DNA from: Candidatus Electrothrix gigas
GTDB lineage: Bacteria > Desulfobacterota > Desulfobulbia > Desulfobulbales > Desulfobulbaceae
Assembly (NCBI GenBank): GCA_022766165.1
Contig: QYLO01000028.1
Location: 1 to 39,504 of the forward strand
Reading direction: 5' to 3'
DNA length: 39,504 nucleotides
The first letter of the stretch is position 1. Each line of letters opens with the position of its first letter. A model generated the notes under the pieces. The model did not search any database, was not told the origin of the DNA, and saw only the letters and a list, made by a program, of their open reading frames with translations. The translations under genes were made by a program, and so were the position numbers. Positions 1 through 9,591 of this stretch are shown here, in pieces.

Positions 1-123
1 AAAGGCAAGACGACAGTAAAACATTTATGGAAATGCCTGATAGGATTTTTCACCTATGACCTTATAATAGCTGAGGATTTATCCTGTATTTTAAGAAAAA
101 GAAATCAGATTCGTTTTGAATGA
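1..123 (+). CDS. C-terminal tail of an unrecognised gene cut by the window edge
   Basis: Frame 1 is open from the first base to a TGA at 121-123, giving 40 residues that begin KGKTTVKHLWKC and end RKRNQIRFE. It is basic and contains a hydrophobic stretch (IGFFTYDLIIAEDL). I do not recognise the family. Because the adjacent wecB has lost its N-terminus, a transposase tail is one possible explanation, but I see no diagnostic motif. The open frame is short enough to be chance. Confidence 0.25.
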   Translation, partial: KGKTTVKHLWKCLIGFFTYDLIIAEDLSCILRKRNQIRFE

Positions 124-327
124 AAAATAAGGAGAGATCCTGCTCCCAAATACAGGATTAAAATTAAGACAGAAAAGGAGGGATAAGGGAAAAAGATACA
201 ACTTGGATGACAACACTGACTTTTCAAATAGATCTAATTTGAAGAGGCGGGATAGCTGTGTCCAAAATTTTTCATTGCGCTATTTTCATATTGAAAAAAA
301 ATTACGCTCTGAATCGCTGGTATTCCT

Positions 328-1158
328 GTGGGGCATATAGAGGCAGGCCTGCGCACACATGATATTTCTGCCCCGTTTCCAGAAGAGGCCAACCGGGCCA
401 TGACTGCAAGGCTGGCTGCACTTCATTTCGCCCCAACAGAACAGGCATGTCAAAATCTGTACCAAGAAGGCATTCCACAAAGTTTTGTGCATCTGACTGG
501 CAATACCGTGATTGATGCACTGTTCTGGATTCAACAGAAGGTGCAGCAGCAGGCAGACCGAGCAATCAATCCTGCGTCTTTTGCTTCAGCCAGATCTCTT
601 GTTCAGGAAGGGAAACCATACATCCTGATCACCGGCCACCGCCGAGAAAATTTCGGAGATGGTTTTCAGAATATCTGCAAAGCTGTTGCGGTGCTGGCAG
701 ACAGGCATCCTGAGATTGGCTTTATTTATCCGGTTCACCTGAATCCCCATGTCCAGCAACCAGTGCATGCTCTGTTGGGCAAAAAAAAGAATATCTATTT
801 GATACCACCGCTGGACTATGCTCCCTTTGTCCAGGCAATGGCGCAGGCTCGTTTGATCTTGACTGATTCTGGCGGAGTACAGGAAGAGGCCCCTTCACTG
901 GGCAAGCCGGTTCTTGTGATGCGAGAGAGTACAGAACGGCCCGAGGCTGTTGAAGCAGGCACAGTGCGTCTGGTTGGAACAGATAAAGAGCTGATCATCC
1001 GGGAAACAGAACGCCTGCTCACCGATGAAGATGCCTATCAGAGTATGGCAAGCAAATCCAATCCCTACGGCGATGGCCGAGCTGCTACACGAATCGTCCA
1101 GGCCCTTAAAGCATTTCGAGCAGACCGAGCAAACGATTACAGCTCTGCTCTTTTCTAA
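328..1158 (+). pseudogene. wecB: UDP-N-acetylglucosamine 2-epimerase, N-terminally truncated
   Basis: The 276-residue product matches the family from the conserved segment IPVGHIEAGLRT onward. It includes PEEANR, TGNTVIDAL, the TGHRREN loop, YPVHLNPHV, TDSGGVQEEAPSLGKPVLVMR, ERPEAVEAGTVRLVGT and the C-terminal NPYGDG. Full-length enzymes have about 370-380 residues, so roughly the first 90 (the start of the N-terminal Rossmann half) are absent. An in-frame TGA lies at 310-312, and the similarity starts at about 322 just after it. The GTG at 328 is the codon for the V of the conserved PVGH and has no good ribosome site, so it is unlikely to be a true start. The family interconverts UDP-GlcNAc and UDP-ManNAc for surface polysaccharides. 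Without the N-terminal half-site this copy is probably inactive. The upstream DNA is AT-rich and lacks the missing part, which suggests insertion, deletion or a misassembly. Confidence 0.75.
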
Positions 1159-1274
1159 TTGTATCTAGTCGTATATAGTTACCTGTTTTCATGGGAAGGT
1201 GTGCATGACGCCACCTTGCCTGAGTTGTCTTTGCATAAGGCGAATAACTCAACCTTATCCCACGGAGAAAAAAA

Positions 1275-2561
1275 ATGGGACAAACCATAGCTGAAAAGAT
1301 TTTCGCAGCCCATCTGCGTGACACCCCCACCCCGGAAAACATGGTCTTGGACATTGATGTGATCATGTGCCATGAAATTACCACCCCTATCGCCATCATG
1401 GATTTGGTGGACAAGGGCATGGACAGGGTGATTGATCAGAGTCTGATCAAAGCGGTTATTGACCATGTTACCCCGGCCAAGGATTCCAAGACTGCTACCC
1501 AGGCAAAAATCATGCGTGACTGGGCTAAACGCCATAAGATCAAAGATTTTTTTGATGTAGGCCGTAACGGGGTTTGCCATGCCCTGTTCCCAGAAAAAGG
1601 CTTTATTCGTCCTGGCAACACCGTCATCATGGGAGATTCTCATACCTGTACCCACGGCGCCTTTGGGGCCTTTGCCGCTGGCGTTGGCACCACAGATTTG
1701 GAGGTAGGTATTTTAAAAGGCGTCTGCGCTTTTCGTAAACCTCAATCCATGAAAGTCGAAGTTCTTGGCAGCCTGCCTACAGGTGTCTATGCCAAAGACG
1801 TGATCCTTAAGATCATTAAGCAACTCACCGTGAATGGGGCTACAGATATGGTCATGGAGTTCTGCGGCCCGGTGGTGGAGCAGATGAACATGTCCGCCCG
1901 TATGACCCTCTGTAACATGTCTGTGGAAGCTGGGGCCACCTCTGGTCTTTGCCTGCCCGATAAGGTGACAGCTGAATACCTCTGGCCCTTTATTCAGGAT
2001 GAGTACGCATCTCTTGAAGAGGCAACAGAAGATTTCAGTAAATGGCATTCTGACCCTGATGCGGAATATGCCGAGACCCTGACTATCGACGTCTCAGACC
2101 TCCGTCCCCAGGTGACATACAATTATAAGCCAGATAAGGTTAAGGATATTGATGAGCTGGTTGGTGAAAAAATCGATCAGGTGTATATCGGCTCCTGTAC
2201 CAACGGTCGCATCGAAGACATCCGGATAGCTGCCTCTATCCTGCGGGGACGCACTGTTGCCGACTCAGTGCGCGGTATCCTGACCCCGGCAACCCCGGCC
2301 ATTTACTCCCAGGCTCTGGATGAGGGGTTGATCAAAATCTTTATGGATGCTGGTTTCTGTGTCCTCAATCCCACCTGCGGTGCCTGCCTAGGTATGAGTA
2401 GTGGTGTGTTGGCTGAAGGGGAATCCTGTGCCTCAACTACTAACCGGAATTTCAACGGGCGCATGGGCAAAGGCGGTATGGTGCATCTGATGAGTCCACT
2501 CTCGGCGGCGGCGGCAGCGGTCACCGGAGAGATCACAGATCCAGCCCAGTTTATTAATTAA
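1275..2561 (+). CDS. leuC: 3-isopropylmalate dehydratase large subunit
   Basis: This is the large subunit of isopropylmalate isomerase, the aconitase-family enzyme that converts 2-isopropylmalate to 3-isopropylmalate in leucine synthesis in the cytoplasm. The 428-residue length fits the shorter LeuC2/HacA-like branch. Visible motifs are GDSHTCTHGAFGAF near residue 120, GSCTNGR with C308, and PTCGACLG with C368 and C371. These three cysteines are the expected [4Fe-4S] ligands. The C-terminal segment TTNRNFNGRMG is the substrate-binding arginine region. The ATG at 1275 follows a GGAG about 9 bases upstream. The gene is followed 17 bases later by leuD, so the two subunits are co-transcribed. A homoaconitase role is possible for this branch, but the leuD partner makes leucine synthesis most likely. 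Confidence 0.95.
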   Translation: MGQTIAEKIFAAHLRDTPTPENMVLDIDVIMCHEITTPIAIMDLVDKGMDRVIDQSLIKAVIDHVTPAKDSKTATQAKIMRDWAKRHKIKDFFDVGRNGVCHALFPEKGFIRPGNTVIMGDSHTCTHGAFGAFAAGVGTTDLEVGILKGVCAFRKPQSMKVEVLGSLPTGVYAKDVILKIIKQLTVNGATDMVMEFCGPVVEQMNMSARMTLCNMSVEAGATSGLCLPDKVTAEYLWPFIQDEYASLEEATEDFSKWHSDPDAEYAETLTIDVSDLRPQVTYNYKPDKVKDIDELVGEKIDQVYIGSCTNGRIEDIRIAASILRGRTVADSVRGILTPATPAIYSQALDEGLIKIFMDAGFCVLNPTCGACLGMSSGVLAEGESCASTTNRNFNGRMGKGGMVHLMSPLSAAAAAVTGEITDPAQFIN

Positions 2562-2578
2562 GAGGAGCAACGAAGGAC

Positions 2579-3115
2579 ATGAAAGAATTCGGCGGTTCAG
2601 CCTTTTTTATAGATAGAGACGACATCAATACAGACGAAATTATTCCGGCCAAATACCTGACCGAGATCACCAAACGAGCCTTACAGCCCCATCTGCTGGA
2701 AGATCTCTTTCTGGATGGCAAAGAGTTTGATACTGAGGCAGAGGAGTTCCAGCAGGCCTCTGTGCTGGTGACCCGCTCCAATTTTGGTTGCGGTTCCTCT
2801 CGCGAACACGCGGTCTGGGCCTTAGAGGTCAACGACATCAACGTGGTGATCGGTGAAAGCTTTGCCCGTATTTTTCGCCAAAATATGTTCAACTGCGGTA
2901 TCTTGGCTGTGGAGCTTTCCAAGGCGGATATTGATCAGCTCTTTTCCCTTACTGGTGATGGCGCAATCAAGATTGGTATTGAACTGGACAGAGATACGGT
3001 TGTTGCAGAGAACGACAAAGGAGAGCGGGTGGAGTGCAGCTTTTCCATGAACCCCTTTGATAAGGAGCTGGTTGCTGCTGGTGGCTGGCTGGCGTATGCG
3101 GATCAGAAGTACTGA
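2579..3115 (+). CDS. leuD: 3-isopropylmalate dehydratase small subunit
   Basis: This is the swivelling-domain partner of LeuC. The 178-residue product carries DDINTDEIIPAKYL near its N-terminus and the loop NFGCGSSREHAVWAL near residues 65-80, which holds the serine and arginine of the aconitase active site. The length is near that of the short LeuD class (160-200 residues). The ATG at 2579 is preceded by GAAGGA, a good ribosome site. No leuB or leuA lies in the window; the operon appears to end here at the palindromic cluster 3141-3251. Confidence 0.95.
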   Translation: MKEFGGSAFFIDRDDINTDEIIPAKYLTEITKRALQPHLLEDLFLDGKEFDTEAEEFQQASVLVTRSNFGCGSSREHAVWALEVNDINVVIGESFARIFRQNMFNCGILAVELSKADIDQLFSLTGDGAIKIGIELDRDTVVAENDKGERVECSFSMNPFDKELVAAGGWLAYADQKY

Positions 3116-3140
3116 TTGTATCGTCAGCTATTAAGAAGCC

Positions 3141-3251
3141 GCCCACCGTTAAAACGGTGGGCCATTATCGATCGCCCCTCCAGGGCGGGAATATCCCGGA
3201 AACAGCGTCCCGGAGGGACTGCCGAAAATAGCCCGGTGTTTCAACACCGGG
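3141..3251. repeat. compound palindromic (REP-like) element of four hairpins
   Basis: Four inverted repeats follow each other: arms of 10 bp at 3141-3150/3153-3162, 5 bp at 3173-3177/3183-3187, 5 bp at 3207-3211/3215-3219, and 9 bp at 3232-3240/3243-3251. The outer hairpins are long with tiny loops, the inner ones short. The spacers at 3163-3172 and 3221-3230 are roughly mirror images, so the whole element is an imperfect larger palindrome. It lies between the convergent leuD and acs genes and could terminate both transcripts. The layout resembles REP/BIME elements spread by IS200-like REP-associated transposases; that origin is inference. Confidence 0.75.
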
Positions 3252-3366
3252 TACAGAAAATTGGCTCTTCCCTAACTCTTAAATACGCCTATCTCAAGCT
3301 CATTTCCTGCCCCAAAAAAAAGAAACAGGAAAAGCCTTTAGAGTTTCCTTATGAGTTCCTTACATG

Positions 3367-5349
3367 TTACATGCCCTTTCTCCCTTCAACCAAGTTGTCC
3401 ACTACTGAAGGGTCAGCCAGGGTAGAGGTATCACCAAAGTTATCAAAGTCATCCGCAGCAATCTTGCGCAGAATACGACGCATGATCTTACCAGACCGAG
3501 TCTTAGGCAGGCCCGGTGCCCACATGATCACCTCTGGAGTGGCAATGGGGCCGATCTCTGCGCGAACATGTTTGCGTAACTCTGCTATCAACTCCTCAGA
3601 TTCTTCAACTGAGGCCATGAGGGTGACATAGGCAAAGATGGTCTGGCCCTTAACCGGATGTGGCATACCAACAACAGCAGCTTCAGCCACTGCATCGTGG
3701 GAAACCAATGCAGATTCAATCTCAGCAGTACCGAGACGGTGGCCGGATACGTTGATAACATCGTCCAGACGCCCCATGATCCAGAAACAGCCGTCCTCAT
3801 CCTTGCGCGCACCGTCTTCTGGGTCATACGTATCTGCGTACCGATTAAAATAGGTTTTCTTAAAGCGTTCTGGATTTTTGTAGACTCCGCGCAACATTCC
3901 TGGCCACGGTTTACGGATAACCAGATGCCCGCCTTCGTTCGGTGCAGCCTCATTCCCGTCTTCGTCATAGATTGCCGCATCAATACCAGGCAACGGATAG
4001 GTTGCTGAACCGGGCTTCAGTGTCGTGGCATAAGGCAACGGTGAAATCATAATGCCACCGGTTTCAGTTTGCCACCAAGTATCCACAATAGGTAATTTTT
4101 CCTTACCAATGTTGACGTAGTACCACATCCAGGCTTCAGGATTGATAGGCTCGCCCACAGAGCCGAGAATACGCAGGCTGGACAGGTCATAGCGTTGGAC
4201 AGGTTCTTCACCTTCCCGCATCAGCGCACGGATAACGGTCGGTGCAGTGTAAAAAATATTGACCTTAAACTTCTCAACAATCTTCCAAAAACGATCTGGT
4301 CCAGGGTAGGAGGGTACACCTTCAAACATAAGAGAGGTTGCACCCAGGCCGAGCGGTCCGTAAAGAATATAGGAATGCCCGGTAATCCAGCCAATGTCAG
4401 CAGTACACCAGTACACATCATCGTCTTTCAGGTCAAAAACCCACTGGCAGGTATGCATGGCATAGGTCAGATAACCGCCAGTGGTGTGAACAACCCCTTT
4501 AGGAGTACCCGTAGAACCAGAGGTATAGAGGATAAACAGGATATCTTCTGCATCCATAGACTCAGGCTCGCACTCACTGCTGATATCCTTGGCAGCAACT
4601 TCGTCATGCCACCACGTATCACGCCCCTCCTGCATGGTGATATCGTTGCCAGCACGCTCTACTACAATACAGCTTTCAACACTGTCACTGCCTGCCAGCG
4701 CATTATCTGCATTAGGCTTGAGCGGAATAACCTTGCCTGAACGGAGAACAGCATCCGCTGTGATCAGTACTTTGGCTTCGCAGTCCTGAATTCGGCTTTG
4801 TAGGGCAACAGCAGAAAAGCCAGCAAAGACAACAGAGTGGATTGCACCAATACGAGCGCAGGCCAGCAGGGCAATGGACAGCTCAGGAATCATAGGCAGG
4901 TAAATTGAGACACGATCACCTTTTTTTACACCTTTTTTCTTGAGAACATTGGCAAAACGGCAAACCTCGGTATGGAGCATCTGATAGGTGTAGACCTTGA
5001 CATCCTCTTCTGGCTCACCTTGCCAGATAAGAGCAGCCTTGTTGCGGCGACCGTTGGTCAGGTGCCGATCCAGACAGTTCACTGACATGTTCAGCTTGCC
5101 GCCTTTGAACCACGCAATTTCAGGCTTGTCAAAATCGTACTCCAGTACAGAATCCCATTTTTTATCCCATGTGACCAGTTCTTCAGCCCGATCCGCCCAA
5201 AATCCTTCTGGATCTTCTATAGAACGCTGATAGGCTGCCTGGTACTCGTCCATAGATTTTACATGAGCCTGCTCTTGTCCTCGTGTTGGAGGTGTAAAGG
5301 TTGCACCTTCTTGTAGTAGGCTTACAATTTTATCTTCATTTTCAGCCAT
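3367..5349 (-). CDS. acs: acetyl-CoA synthetase (AMP-forming)
   Basis: This enzyme makes acetyl-CoA from acetate, ATP and CoA through acetyl-adenylate in the cytoplasm. At 660 residues it has the usual length for Acs. The order is an N-terminal ACAS_N segment ([17 protein letters not shown]), the adenylation P-loop [18 protein letters not shown], the acetate-pocket and core motif [16 protein letters not shown], the hinge region [20 protein letters not shown], and the C-terminal motif [14 protein letters not shown]. The lysine of the last motif is the residue controlled by reversible acetylation in known Acs enzymes. The start has AAGGAGAG about 9 bases upstream. It is transcribed alone, divergently from the gene at 5683 and convergently with leuCD. 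In this organism it may feed acetate into, or recover it from, the CODH and carboxylase pathways seen in the window. Confidence 0.96.
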   Translation of the reverse strand: MAENEDKIVSLLQEGATFTPPTRGQEQAHVKSMDEYQAAYQRSIEDPEGFWADRAEELVTWDKKWDSVLEYDFDKPEIAWFKGGKLNMSVNCLDRHLTNGRRNKAALIWQGEPEEDVKVYTYQMLHTEVCRFANVLKKKGVKKGDRVSIYLPMIPELSIALLACARIGAIHSVVFAGFSAVALQSRIQDCEAKVLITADAVLRSGKVIPLKPNADNALAGSDSVESCIVVERAGNDITMQEGRDTWWHDEVAAKDISSECEPESMDAEDILFILYTSGSTGTPKGVVHTTGGYLTYAMHTCQWVFDLKDDDVYWCTADIGWITGHSYILYGPLGLGATSLMFEGVPSYPGPDRFWKIVEKFKVNIFYTAPTVIRALMREGEEPVQRYDLSSLRILGSVGEPINPEAWMWYYVNIGKEKLPIVDTWWQTETGGIMISPLPYATTLKPGSATYPLPGIDAAIYDEDGNEAAPNEGGHLVIRKPWPGMLRGVYKNPERFKKTYFNRYADTYDPEDGARKDEDGCFWIMGRLDDVINVSGHRLGTAEIESALVSHDAVAEAAVVGMPHPVKGQTIFAYVTLMASVEESEELIAELRKHVRAEIGPIATPEVIMWAPGLPKTRSGKIMRRILRKIAADDFDNFGDTSTLADPSVVDNLVEGRKGM

Positions 5350-5682
5350 ATTCTTCTCTCCTTACAAAAACGAATTATTGGTTTACGGTTATAACCTATC
5401 ATGGTGTCATTTTAAGAAAGATTAGTCAACAGTTTTAAAAGCATTGAACCGGGAAAGGAGGTTATTTTGTAACTCCTCAGTCAGTTGCCAAGCTTCTTGA
5501 CAGAATCACCGGATTAAGATTATTCTGCCGTTATGAATTTGAATATTCCCGATAAAAAAATCCGTAAGGCAACAGCTTTAATAAATTGCCGCTCAGTCGG
5601 AACAGCGACCAGCTTTGACATGACACGTAACAATCAGAAATTTTAGACCCATTTTACAGACCGAACTTTTGACCTGACTATC
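5350..5682. other. divergent intergenic region
   Basis: The 333 bases separate acs (minus) from the AT-rich gene at 5683 (plus), so they must hold both promoters. I could not single out a convincing -35/-10 pair. An ATG-initiated open frame of 37 codons lies at 5533-5646 on the plus strand (MNLNIPDKKIRKAT...). It has no clear ribosome site and no recognisable family, and may be noise. Confidence 0.4.
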
Positions 5683-7971
5683 ATGTTTAGATTATATAAA
5701 TTTGTTGTCTTTTTTCTATTGGCTGTAATAGTTTTTTGTGTAATAAACATAAATGACTATACGATTAATGTAAGCATCAAAGCGCCTGTTTCCTCAGAGA
5801 TTAAAGTCACATATCATCTACTTTTCAGTGGTCATAAAATTATTAACAAAAGAGAAGTCAGCAAACGGAGTATTTCTGAAATTACAAATTTTTCCTGTAA
5901 GACACGAGGTACAATTACAAGTATAGAAATATGGTCACGGAATGATGATGTTCAACTAGATAGTTTTCTGATAAATAAATACCAAAAGAAAAATATTCCG
6001 ATTGATGATCTGTCGATCACGATAGAAGATAATATAATTGTTATTGATAAGTTGTGGTATCATGTTATTCCCCGTCCAATACACCTAACGCTTTATTCGA
6101 TTGTATCCTTTTTATTGATTCTATTTCTCTTTAATAGGAATAGAGTAAATAGAAATTACAATATTAATATCAGCTATATAGTTATTATTTTTATTCCCTT
6201 TTCACTTATCAATTATCTTTTCTATAAGGAGCTTCCTAAACATAGTCTTGTCGAATCTGTTGTTATTCTGATAATGATCTTATTATCATTTCTTATCTTG
6301 TCGATGATGGCAATGCTGGTTGAACAAATGCTGCTACGTTATAAAATATCACGTATCAGGATGTTTTATAACGGATTGCTGGCACTGATTGTATTTCTTC
6401 TATATGTTGACTATGTCGTATTTACTACGCAGCAGATGCATCTTGTAGATAGCCTGTCACTTGTATCCGATGTCTCCAGTTTAGATGACCTGTTGTTTAT
6501 TCTTAATAATATTGGTTTTTCTCTCTTACAATGTCTATTATTTATAGTACTACTTACAGCGGTAGTCTCAATTGGTATCTTTCTTTATTGGATAACAGGA
6601 AAATACAAAGTACTGCCTGTAACATTTTCCTCTGTATTTGTTATATTAATAACTAGTATTGCATTCTTTTACTTTTTGCAATATCTCCAATCGACTCGGT
6701 TCCCAAATAAAATAACAAAAAAATATCAATCGATTTTTTCCTACCAATATGTCGTTTTTAATGTGCCGAGTATGATGAAAAAAAAATACACTATAGAACT
6801 TGATAAAAAAAAATATTCAAAGCGGGTATTGAATGTCAAAAATCCCATTTCTAATATTTATCTAATCGTCATAGAAACATTACGACAAGATGTTTTCAAC
6901 AAAGATAATATGGGAAATGTGTTTGAATTAAAAAATGATTTTGTGAAGATTGACCAGACATACGCAGCAGGAAATGAAACGTATCTATCGTGGTTTGCGA
7001 TATTTCACTCACTGTATCCCGTGTATATTGATACAGATAAAAAAATAAAAAAATATGGCTCGAAAAATTTACAATTACTGAAAAAAAATAGCTATGATAT
7101 AAATGTTCTCTCAGGTTCTGGATTGAGATGGGGAGAAAGTGATAAAAAAATATTTGGCAGAAAGCATTATTTAGCAAATTACTATTACAGTAATGATGAG
7201 GGATTTAAGAAAAATGAAAATCCAAATGAAAAAGATAAGGTGGTACTGAAAAAAGCTATCCAAATGACTAACGAGAAAAGGCAGCTTTTTACGATATTTC
7301 TCGAAAGTGGCCATTTCCCTTATTATTTTCCAGAAAACATGGTGAAGTACAAGCCTATAAAGAATTATATCAATCCTTTGTCCGATTTAACAGATACCAG
7401 CAATGATAATATCATTAAGATTAAAAATAGATATTATAATGCTGTCTATTATTTAGATATGATAGTTGGACAATTTTTGAATACTCTAAAAAAGAAAGGT
7501 CTTTACGATGATGCTCTTATTATTATTACCGGGGATCATGGTGAAGAATTCTGGGAAAATGGAACATTTGGTCATCATTCCAATTTCAGTAGCGGGCAGA
7601 TTGAGATACCAATTCTTATAAAAGTTCCAAAATCCTCTATAATTCAGTCAATAAGGCAGTTTTCCCATGTAGATATTTTTGACTTTATATTCTCTCTTCT
7701 CGAAGAAAAAACATACCAAGCAAAAAACTATTCTTTGGTCTTCGGAAAAAACGGCTCAACTATTCCTGGTTATTTTTCAATAATAGCAAATAACAGAAAG
7801 TCCTATTTTAGCTTCAGCAACTTTAATAACATCTGGCAATCTAATAAACTCTATTTATCTCGTTATACCGATATTTATGATGAAGATATCCAGTTAACAG
7901 ATAATGAAGAAAAAAAAATAATTAACATTTTACATCAGGTTGATTTTATAAAGAGTATACAACTATTATAA
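5683..7971 (+). CDS. membrane-anchored alkaline-phosphatase-superfamily transferase/sulfatase (PbgA/LTA-synthase-like fold)
   Basis: The 762-residue protein has several hydrophobic N-terminal segments (residues about 7-25, 130-150, 160-180, 190-215, 225-245, 270-300, 320-340). A periplasmic sulfatase-type domain follows from about residue 390. Visible landmarks are NIYLIVIETLRQD from residue 391 (metal-binding acidic residue), GNETYLSWFAIFHSLYP with T433 at the nucleophile position, GDHGEEFW with D618 and H619, and GHHSN with H631. The threonine nucleophile is typical of phospho-transferring members such as LtaS and EptA and of YejM/PbgA-like proteins, rather than true sulfatases, which use formylglycine. 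A surface-glycan or lipid modification role is inferred. The gene is far richer in A+T than its neighbours, stands alone, and has no clear ribosome site before the ATG, which suggests horizontal acquisition. The substrate cannot be read from sequence. Confidence 0.75.
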   Translation: MFRLYKFVVFFLLAVIVFCVININDYTINVSIKAPVSSEIKVTYHLLFSGHKIINKREVSKRSISEITNFSCKTRGTITSIEIWSRNDDVQLDSFLINKYQKKNIPIDDLSITIEDNIIVIDKLWYHVIPRPIHLTLYSIVSFLLILFLFNRNRVNRNYNINISYIVIIFIPFSLINYLFYKELPKHSLVESVVILIMILLSFLILSMMAMLVEQMLLRYKISRIRMFYNGLLALIVFLLYVDYVVFTTQQMHLVDSLSLVSDVSSLDDLLFILNNIGFSLLQCLLFIVLLTAVVSIGIFLYWITGKYKVLPVTFSSVFVILITSIAFFYFLQYLQSTRFPNKITKKYQSIFSYQYVVFNVPSMMKKKYTIELDKKKYSKRVLNVKNPISNIYLIVIETLRQDVFNKDNMGNVFELKNDFVKIDQTYAAGNETYLSWFAIFHSLYPVYIDTDKKIKKYGSKNLQLLKKNSYDINVLSGSGLRWGESDKKIFGRKHYLANYYYSNDEGFKKNENPNEKDKVVLKKAIQMTNEKRQLFTIFLESGHFPYYFPENMVKYKPIKNYINPLSDLTDTSNDNIIKIKNRYYNAVYYLDMIVGQFLNTLKKKGLYDDALIIITGDHGEEFWENGTFGHHSNFSSGQIEIPILIKVPKSSIIQSIRQFSHVDIFDFIFSLLEEKTYQAKNYSLVFGKNGSTIPGYFSIIANNRKSYFSFSNFNNIWQSNKLYLSRYTDIYDEDIQLTDNEEKKIINILHQVDFIKSIQLL

Positions 7972-8166
7972 ATCAACAAAACCAGATAAAGTTTCGTGAA
8001 AGCTATCTCTAGCTCACTGATTTAGAAGATCTAATTATTTTTATCTTTTTTGTGGAATTAACACGTTATAAAATAGACATTATATCGTTTTTCACTAAAT
8101 GACTGATTCTACGCCATTCGTAAAATAACGACTTTCAATAAAATCGGCAGGTTGGAAAAAGATCGG

Positions 8167-8205
8167 TATAGCGTCTAATGATTTTGCAAATTATTAGACA
8201 CTATA
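8167..8205. terminator. long inverted repeat downstream of the AT-rich gene
   Basis: Arms of 13 bp at 8167-8179 and 8193-8205 match except for one G-U-compatible position, around a 13-base loop. There is no T-run after it. It lies 195 bases after one gene and 46 before the next, so it could be a terminator of the upstream gene or an operator for the next. Confidence 0.45.
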
Positions 8206-8251
8206 CGTAGTAATATCAAAGTATTGATTTATCTACACAGGATGGTAACAG

Positions 8252-9409
8252 ATGATAAAGCACCAAAATGTCAACAAAATAATACTCCTTATCATGGTGA
8301 CAGCAATATCTGCCCTGTTCCTCACCATGATTCGACAATTTCTCATGGCAATCTTCATGGCCGGTCTGTTTTCCGCCATGACAACGCCTGCTCACAGATG
8401 GCTCACTCCACGTCTCAACAACAGAGAAAATCTGGCCTCAATCCTGATTATCATTGCTCTTGTCTGTCTTCTTCTGATCCCTCTAGCCCTTCTCATCGGA
8501 GTCGTCATCAGCCAAGCCGTGCATGTAGGTCAATCTGTAACCCCTTGGATAGACTCGTTTGTAAAAGAACCAACGATTTTATCAGACTATATCAGTAAAG
8601 TTCCCCATTATGAGATATTTCTTCCCTATCGCGACATGATTTTAGAAAAGGCTGGAGAGATTGTTGGTATGATCTCCAACCAGATCATTGATTCTCTTGG
8701 GTCTTTGGGCAGAATAACGATCAATGCCCTGTTTAATGCCGTGATCATGCTCTATGTCATGTTTTATTTTTTAACTATGGGCGAAGTCCTGCTCAACAAA
8801 ATCTTGTATTATCTTCCTATGACGCATGAAGATGAAGAACGCCTGCTTCGGCGCTTTACTTCTGTTGCAGGGGCTACCATGAAATCAACGTTAATTATCG
8901 GTATACTTCAAGGAGGACTCTGCGGCTTTGCTTTTTTCTTGGCAGAAATACAAGGAGCTGTTTTTTGGGGAACGGTCATGGCAGTTCTCTCCATTATTCC
9001 TGCGGTTGGAACAGCCATAGTGTGGATACCTGCCTTGGCTATCCTTGCCATAGACGGTGACTTTTCTGGAGTTTTTATTCTTGCCATTATCTGTGGCGCC
9101 TTAGCAGGTAATCTTGACAACCTGCTTCGTCCCAGACTTGTTGGCAAGGATACGGAAATGCACGATCTTTTTGTTCTCTTTGGCACCTTGGGTGGTATTG
9201 CCCTTTTTGGTGTACTTGGCATTATTATTGGCCCGATTATCTCAGCGCTCTTTATAACGATTTGGGAGATCTACGGTGATGCCTTTCATGAGTATCTCCC
9301 AGAAGTCGGCCCGCTGTATTCAAAACTTGAGACCAAGCCAAAGACCAAGCAAAATAAAGAAAAAAATGCAACGGAACAGGATGATGATCAGGTTTTACCT
9401 GAAGAATAA
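8252..9409 (+). CDS. AI-2E family (PerM/TqsA-like) membrane transporter
   Basis: The 385-residue integral membrane protein has about eight hydrophobic segments: a pair near residues 10-40, one near 65-90, a central pair and a cluster of three to four between about 215 and 340. The family signatures are visible: the FNAVIMLYVMFYFLTMGE segment, the IIPAVGTAIVWIPA loop, and the GNLDNLLRPRLVGKDTEMHDLFVLFGTLGGIALFG block typical of PF01594. A charged C-terminal tail follows. Members include a proposed autoinducer-2 exporter and sodium/proton antiporters, so the cargo here is unknown. The ATG at 8252 overlaps no neighbour and has only a weak purine-rich site. The gene stands alone between two intergenic stretches. 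Confidence 0.88.
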   Translation: MIKHQNVNKIILLIMVTAISALFLTMIRQFLMAIFMAGLFSAMTTPAHRWLTPRLNNRENLASILIIIALVCLLLIPLALLIGVVISQAVHVGQSVTPWIDSFVKEPTILSDYISKVPHYEIFLPYRDMILEKAGEIVGMISNQIIDSLGSLGRITINALFNAVIMLYVMFYFLTMGEVLLNKILYYLPMTHEDEERLLRRFTSVAGATMKSTLIIGILQGGLCGFAFFLAEIQGAVFWGTVMAVLSIIPAVGTAIVWIPALAILAIDGDFSGVFILAIICGALAGNLDNLLRPRLVGKDTEMHDLFVLFGTLGGIALFGVLGIIIGPIISALFITIWEIYGDAFHEYLPEVGPLYSKLETKPKTKQNKEKNATEQDDDQVLPEE

Positions 9410-9591
9410 AAAACTTCTTTGAGTTTCTTAGCCAATACATGGTAAGATGGCTGTGCGTGGATGCGCAGACGAACCCGGTTGTATATATTTTTTGTATTTC
9501 CAAGGACGTCAAGTGTTAGTCAGTAGTTTTTTTACATACCCTTCCATTTCTTAGTATGAGATATAAAGGGACACACAAGGATAGATAAGAT

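Noticed and set aside
3141..3251. Possible CRISPR array because of several similar-sized hairpins
   Set aside because: The hairpins differ in sequence and there are no regular spacers or identical direct repeats.
3116..3631. Long open frame running through the palindromic element into acs
   Set aside because: It starts directly after leuD, crosses the hairpins and lies antisense to acs, so it is a shadow frame.
5533..5646. Possible 37-residue protein upstream of the AT-rich gene
   Set aside because: No ribosome site and no family pattern; listed only as part of the intergenic description.
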